Program-made: the position numbers and the translations under genes
Shown: one piece after another, positions 60,400 through 64,000 of the stretch
Layout of the letters: each line of letters starts with the position of its first letter
Numbering within the stretch: the stretch's first letter is position 1
The notes under the pieces: generated by a model
Told to the model about the DNA's origin: nothing
The model's database searches: none
The model's input: the letters and a program-made list of their open reading frames with translations, nothing else
Source of the DNA: an uncultured Caldilineaceae bacterium
GTDB taxonomy: Bacteria; Chloroflexota; Anaerolineae; Caldilineales; Caldilineaceae
Direction of reading: 5' to 3'
Assembly: GCA_951813625.1 (NCBI GenBank)
Contig: CATOTS010000032.1
Location: 1-64,000, forward strand
Length of the DNA stretch: 64,000 nt

Positions 60400-60623
60400 G
60401 AATGGACAGAATCCGTCAGGACCTTCACTTCGTGATCCAGGGCGGCTTCGACCATCCATCTTTCTACGCCAGGGAACCATGCCAGAAACTGCTCCATGGC
60501 GGCCCCATCGCGGAGATTCTCAAAGTGGGCGGCGACGGGCACGCGCGTGCCGCGAAAGAACCAGGCCCCGCCAACTTTGCCCGGGTGTCTTTCGACAGCT
60601 CTACACGAATTCCAGTCCTTCAT
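60396..60623 (-). CDS. DUF433-family antitoxin
   Basis: 75 residues. HPGKVGGAWFFRGTRVPVAA and HFENLRDGAAMEQFLAWFPG are the DUF433 signature (G-x-P-x-F-x-G-T-R-V-P-V, then helical DNA-binding part). It pairs with the DUF5615 toxin gene downstream, here truncated, leaving an orphan antitoxin. Confidence 0.75.
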   Translation of the reverse strand: MKDWNSCRAVERHPGKVGGAWFFRGTRVPVAAHFENLRDGAAMEQFLAWFPGVERWMVEAALDHEVKVLTDSVHS

Positions 60624-60976
60624 GTCGTCATCTCTCTTGCGCGGGGTCCGCGGTGACGGCGCAGGGCAAACGGCCGATTGCCAGGACGGCAGAAAAGGTG
60701 GCGACGCACGGATCCTTCATCTGCTGACACGGCTGCTTGTCAGGCGCGCAGCCGGACGCGCTGTTCACAGTATAGCTTGAGGGCCCGAAGTTTTTACACC
60801 TGTCCGCCCGGCGCACACAGCGACTTGGGCCCAGCCTGCGAACGGACAGGCCGCGCGCAGACGGCCTTGGGGTATAATGCCCCGATACAGAGTTGACCGC
60901 AGGTCGCCCGCTTGAACCGTGCAGCGGCCAACGCGGCTGTACAGGCAACTTTGCCCGGCCGGGCCGGGGGGACACA
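60624..60976. promoter_or_regulatory. Intergenic with promoter for the MNT/HEPN pair
   Basis: A perfect TATAAT (60873-60878) in GGGGTATAATGCC context faces right, about 100 bases before the nucleotidyltransferase gene. The -35 is weak. No gene is supported in the rest; GC-rich minus-strand frames are shadows. Confidence 0.5.
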
Positions 60977-61294
60977 GTGACCAACCAGGCCGTCGTCGAT
61001 ACCATGGTGGAGCGCATTGCGGCGCGCTTCCAGCCGGCGCGCATCCTTCTCTTCGGCTCGCGCGCACGCGGCACCGACAACCGCTGGAGCGACGTCGACC
61101 TGCTCGTCGTCATGGACGAGGTCGAGGACAAGCGCCGCGCCGCGGTCGAGATTGGGCGGGCCCTGGCCGACCTCAGCGTCAGCAAGGACATCGTGGTGAC
61201 CACACACGAGGAGATCGCCCGCCGCGGCCACGTCGTCGGCAGCGTTCTGCGCGCGGCGCTGCGCGAGGGGAAGGTCGTCTATGAGCGACCCTGA
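60977..61294 (+). CDS. MNT-type minimal nucleotidyltransferase (second pair)
   Basis: 105 residues from GTG 60977. ILLFGSRARGTDNRWSDVDL and LVVMD carry the active site; KDIVVTTHEEI holds the third acidic residue. The C-terminal EGKVVYERP is typical. It overlaps the HEPN gene by 14 bases. It is antitoxin-like: it AMPylates the HEPN partner in characterised systems. Confidence 0.85.
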   Translation: MTNQAVVDTMVERIAARFQPARILLFGSRARGTDNRWSDVDLLVVMDEVEDKRRAAVEIGRALADLSVSKDIVVTTHEEIARRGHVVGSVLRAALREGKVVYERP

Positions 61295-61703
61295 ACTCTT
61301 GGCGCGGGAGGCCAGCCGCTGGCTGCGCTTCGCAGCCGAGGACCTCGACGTCGCGCAGCGTCTGCTGGCGGACCGTTCATCGGCCCCGCGTCACGTCTGC
61401 TGGCACTCACAGCAGGCCGCGGAAAGGGCGTTGAAGGCGGCCCTGGTGTTCGAGGGAGTCGATTTCCCCTTCACCCACGACCTGAACGCACTGCGCACCC
61501 TGCTGCCGGGCAGCTGGCCTGTCCGGGCTGACGATGCGGGTCTGGCTGATTTGACAGGGTGGGCGGTCCAGGCCAGGTATCCCGGCGAGTGGCCGGAGCC
61601 TTCCGCGGCCGATGCGGTGCGCGCGGAGGCGGAGGCCCGCGCGGTGCACGACGCGGTCGCGGCCGAATTCCGGCGTCGCGGTCTGCACATGGACGCGGAA
61701 TGA
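61281..61703 (+). CDS. HEPN-domain protein (second pair)
   Basis: 140 residues. SRWLRFAAEDLDVAQRLLAD, then CWHSQQAAERALKAALVFEG and FPFTHDLNALRTLLPGSWPV are the HEPN core with H-x-Q-Q-A-x-E-x-x-x-K-A. ARYPGEWPEPSAADA is the conserved late loop. Full length. Together with the upstream gene it forms a complete toxin-antitoxin unit, unlike the fragments at 19-21 kb. Confidence 0.85.
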   Translation: MSDPELLAREASRWLRFAAEDLDVAQRLLADRSSAPRHVCWHSQQAAERALKAALVFEGVDFPFTHDLNALRTLLPGSWPVRADDAGLADLTGWAVQARYPGEWPEPSAADAVRAEAEARAVHDAVAAEFRRRGLHMDAE

Positions 61704-62043
61704 CTTTTATTATCAAGGAGGTCGGGGATGCCGTCGCTGCGCCGAGGCATGGAATCATGAAGAACGGGGACGGGCAGGCGTCGGGTATGCCGACCCGCTG
61801 CACCCGAAACGCGACCGACCCGGTGTGCAACGGCCGTATTGTACGGCCAGGCAAGTTGAACGTGCCGCAAGCGTAGCTGTCCACTTTGCCCTATGCTTTC
61901 TGATAGTTCGAGCCCCGGCAACTGAGGCATTACAATAGATCCAGCCCTCATACCGCCGCTGCAAGAAGGCCTCACATCTCCTCGGCGCGGGGTATACTCC
62001 AGGGGCTGAGCCGGCGAAAGGTTCCCGCGCAAACATACCCCAG
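61704..62043. other. Intergenic, promoter of the glycosyltransferase gene
   Basis: No supported gene. TATACT (61993-61998) in GGGGTATACTCC context is a likely -10 about 45 bases before the GTG start at 62044, similar in context to the TATAAT at 60873. The -35 is weak. Confidence 0.4.
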
Positions 62044-64000
62044 GTGTCGAAAAGTTCCCGTTCCGGCAGAATTGAAAGCGTCTCAGTAGAGAAACGCAAT
62101 CGCGCCGGCTGGTTGATTCTGGCCGGGTTGACCGCCGTTGCCGTGGTGATGCGGTTCTATCGTCTCGGTGACCTACCTGCCGGGCTGCACTACGACGAAG
62201 CATTTAATGGCCTGGATGCGCTGTCCCTCTTGGAGACGCCCTTAACCGATTGGCCGGTTTTTTTTGACGAAAATAGCGGACGGGAGCCACTGTTTGTCTG
62301 GCTTTCGAGCATTCCCCATGCTCTTTTCGGTCCCTCCATCTGGACGGCGAGATTCATTTCAGCTCTCAGCAGCGTGCTCCTGGTCTCGGCGCTGGCCTGG
62401 CTGGGTTGGCACGTCGCCCCATGGCTCGGGGTGCGCAACCGCCAGCTGTTCGCGCTCTGGTGCGCCGCTGCTCTCCTGGGACTGTTGTGGAGTCAGGTAT
62501 TTGCCCGCTACGGGATTCGCGCGACTCTCTTTGTTTTGCTGGAGACGGTGCTACTGGCCGCCATGTGGCGGGCCTGGCAGCATGAACCGCCAGCGCGAGG
62601 CGCCTGGACGTTGACCGGGGTCCTGGCCGGGAGCAGCTTCTATTCTTATCTGCCTGCCCGGCTGCTGCCGCTGCTCCTCCTGCTCCTCTTGGGCGCGGCT
62701 TGGCTACACGAACGCCAGCGCCTGCAACGGCATCTGCCGGGCATGCTCTGGGGCGTCGCTGCTACCTTGCTGCTTTCCGCTCCTCTAGGGAGTTACTTCC
62801 TGCAGAATCCCCTGGCTTTTTCGACGCGGATTGGAGAGGTAACCACCGGTGTCGGGCTCAAGGAGATGTTTGTCAATCTGGGGGATGTGCTGGGGATGTT
62901 CCTCGTGTCCGGCGATCATAACCTGGTTTCGAATTTGCCAAACCGCCCTGTGCTGGATCCGTTCCTGGCGCTCCCCTTCCTCATCGGACTGGGCAGGGCA
63001 CTGCGAAGATCATGGAGGTTGGGTCGCCTGTTCCTGCTGGCTGGTCTGGGTGTAATGTTGCTCCCTACTATACTCAGCGACTACGCGCCAAATTTCTTTC
63101 GGGCGATTGGTGCACTACCATTCACGGCCCTGCTCATCGCCTACGGGGCGGAGGGATTCGTCGGTCATGCCGAACTGTTTCGGCGAGGGGGGTTGCGCCG
63201 ACCGGCGGAGGCTCTTGGGTGGGCTACTCTGTGCGGTGCCGTCGCTCTTACCGGTTGGACATATTTCGGGGTCTGGCCTTCATCAGAGGCCATGTTTTAT
63301 GGTTGGTCCGAGGGTTACAGCCATATGGCGCGCCGCCTCAGCAAAGACTATGAGACCCGGGTGTACATCAGCCCGCGCGATCCAACCCATCCGCACGCAG
63401 CCGCTCTTCCCCATCCTTCCGGCGAATACCTGCTTACGGCGGAAGGAATTACGCCCCTATATCATGATGAGCGCTTCTGCCTGCGCGTAGCGTTGGAGAA
63501 TCCGGCGCGCTACTTTTCGCTGACCGGGGAAACCGGCCGCGATCAGCTGCGGCTCGATTCCTACTTTTCCGATTCAGCGCCGCCTCGACCGGTTGTCTTT
63601 GACGATTCAGGCAAACATTGGGCAACCGAGTTCATAAGAGAAAAGGATACGCCTGCAGCCTTTCCGGAGATGCGTCCATTTCGTGTGAAGCTGGCCGACG
63701 GCATCGAGCTGAGCGGTTACAGGCTCTCTCCGCAAGAACTGCAGCCAGAACAGCCTTTGCGTGTGCGTCTGTTCTGGCGCGTGAACCGAACGCCTACACA
63801 GGACTACACGCTGTTCCTTCATCTGCTCCATGTCGATGGAGAAGGTTTTTTCGAACAGCTGGCCGGTTTCGACCATTTACCGGGGAACGGAACCTGCCCC
63901 ATGACCGAATGGCTGCCTGCAGAGATGATTGTCCATGAAGCAGAGTTGAACCTGCCGACGGTCTTGCCTCCCGGCGACCTGTTTGTGGCGGTTGGCTTTT
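62044..64000 (+). CDS. GT-C family membrane glycosyltransferase, 3' end beyond window
   Basis: At least 652 residues from GTG 62044. A hydrophobic start (GWLILAGLTAVAVVMRFYRL) is followed by the PMT/ArnT-like signature loop GDLPAGLHYDEAFNGLDALS, with the catalytic Asp-Glu pair. About ten membrane helices run to near residue 420, then an extracytoplasmic beta-rich domain (GIELSGYRLSPQELQPEQPL, RVRLFWRVNRTPTQDYTLFL). Such enzymes move sugars from polyprenyl phosphates to proteins or lipids outside the membrane. The frame is open at the window end. Confidence 0.8.
   Translation, partial: MSKSSRSGRIESVSVEKRNRAGWLILAGLTAVAVVMRFYRLGDLPAGLHYDEAFNGLDALSLLETPLTDWPVFFDENSGREPLFVWLSSIPHALFGPSIWTARFISALSSVLLVSALAWLGWHVAPWLGVRNRQLFALWCAAALLGLLWSQVFARYGIRATLFVLLETVLLAAMWRAWQHEPPARGAWTLTGVLAGSSFYSYLPARLLPLLLLLLLGAAWLHERQRLQRHLPGMLWGVAATLLLSAPLGSYFLQNPLAFSTRIGEVTTGVGLKEMFVNLGDVLGMFLVSGDHNLVSNLPNRPVLDPFLALPFLIGLGRALRRSWRLGRLFLLAGLGVMLLPTILSDYAPNFFRAIGALPFTALLIAYGAEGFVGHAELFRRGGLRRPAEALGWATLCGAVALTGWTYFGVWPSSEAMFYGWSEGYSHMARRLSKDYETRVYISPRDPTHPHAAALPHPSGEYLLTAEGITPLYHDERFCLRVALENPARYFSLTGETGRDQLRLDSYFSDSAPPRPVVFDDSGKHWATEFIREKDTPAAFPEMRPFRVKLADGIELSGYRLSPQELQPEQPLRVRLFWRVNRTPTQDYTLFLHLLHVDGEGFFEQLAGFDHLPGNGTCPMTEWLPAEMIVHEAELNLPTVLPPGDLFVAVGF

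Noticed and set aside
1-64000. CRISPR array, tRNA or rRNA gene
   Set aside because: No regular repeat-spacer pattern, no tRNA-like cloverleaf and no rRNA-like stretch was noticed by eye; a tRNAscan/Infernal run would settle it.

Overview
The window reads as an accessory, defence-rich stretch of a GC-rich bacterial chromosome. The organism is probably an uncultured Chloroflexota (Anaerolineae/Caldilineae-like). This rests on style only: secreted proteins with Thr-Pro linkers, a Gly/Ser/Glu-rich lipoprotein with repeated domains, MNT/HEPN pairs and a GT-C membrane glycosyltransferase. No rRNA or tRNA gene was seen to confirm it.

Layout. (1) 1-4.6 kb: remnant of a mobile element on the minus strand (HNH nuclease, DUF3102-like protein, small zinc-motif proteins, a decayed second DUF3102 copy), with three plus-strand promoter-hairpin-terminator units that could be small RNAs. 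(2) 5.3-9.3 kb: a secreted SH3/HNH/Excalibur nuclease, a membrane-anchored TPR protein, and a broken cytochrome-oxidase assembly locus (3' end of ctaA, 5' third of ctaB). (3) 9.4-15.4 kb: MNT/HEPN and PIN modules, a diacylglycerol-kinase-like protein, an orphan CBASS-type CD-NTase and a SIMPL protein. (4) 15.9-21 kb: an intact IS982-family element, a 5'-truncated protein kinase, IS3-family scars and fragments of nucleotidyltransferase/HepT genes around a PIN gene. (5) 21-34.2 kb: a minus-strand defence block of UvrD-like helicase, small protein, PLD-SNF2 helicase and type-ISP-like methylase, followed by metallophosphoesterase and Hsp90-like ATPase. (6) 34.4-38.5 kb: primase-helicase with iteron-like repeats (a replication module of a satellite or plasmid), a DUF1016 pseudogene, and higA with a gutted higB. 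(7) 38.7-51.1 kb: PLD/P-loop ATPase, GmrSD-AlbA fusion, XRE/ImmA regulators, a four-gene ubiquitin-like conjugation operon (Ubl, E2-like, JAB, E1; Bil-like), then a small protein plus SMC-like ATPase. (8) 51.4-55.4 kb: tyrosine recombinase, phage-type genes and an integrase remnant. (9) 55.6-64 kb: ordinary chromosomal genes: methyltransferase, lipoprotein, two-component system, toxin-antitoxin pairs and a glycosyltransferase cut by the window edge.

How it works together. Regions 4-7 form a layered defence island. Related IS3-like ends at 12.6, 17.1, 18.8, 19.0, 40.9 and 48.2 kb and a duplicated higA tail at 38.5 and 48.2 kb mark assembly junctions. The two strongest candidates for an undescribed system are the ubiquitin-like operon and the helicase/methylase/phosphoesterase/Hsp90 block. 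In the first, the E2-like protein has no cysteine and the promoter resembles that of the adjacent XRE/ImmA pair. Protein identities come from motifs read by eye; no database search was run.
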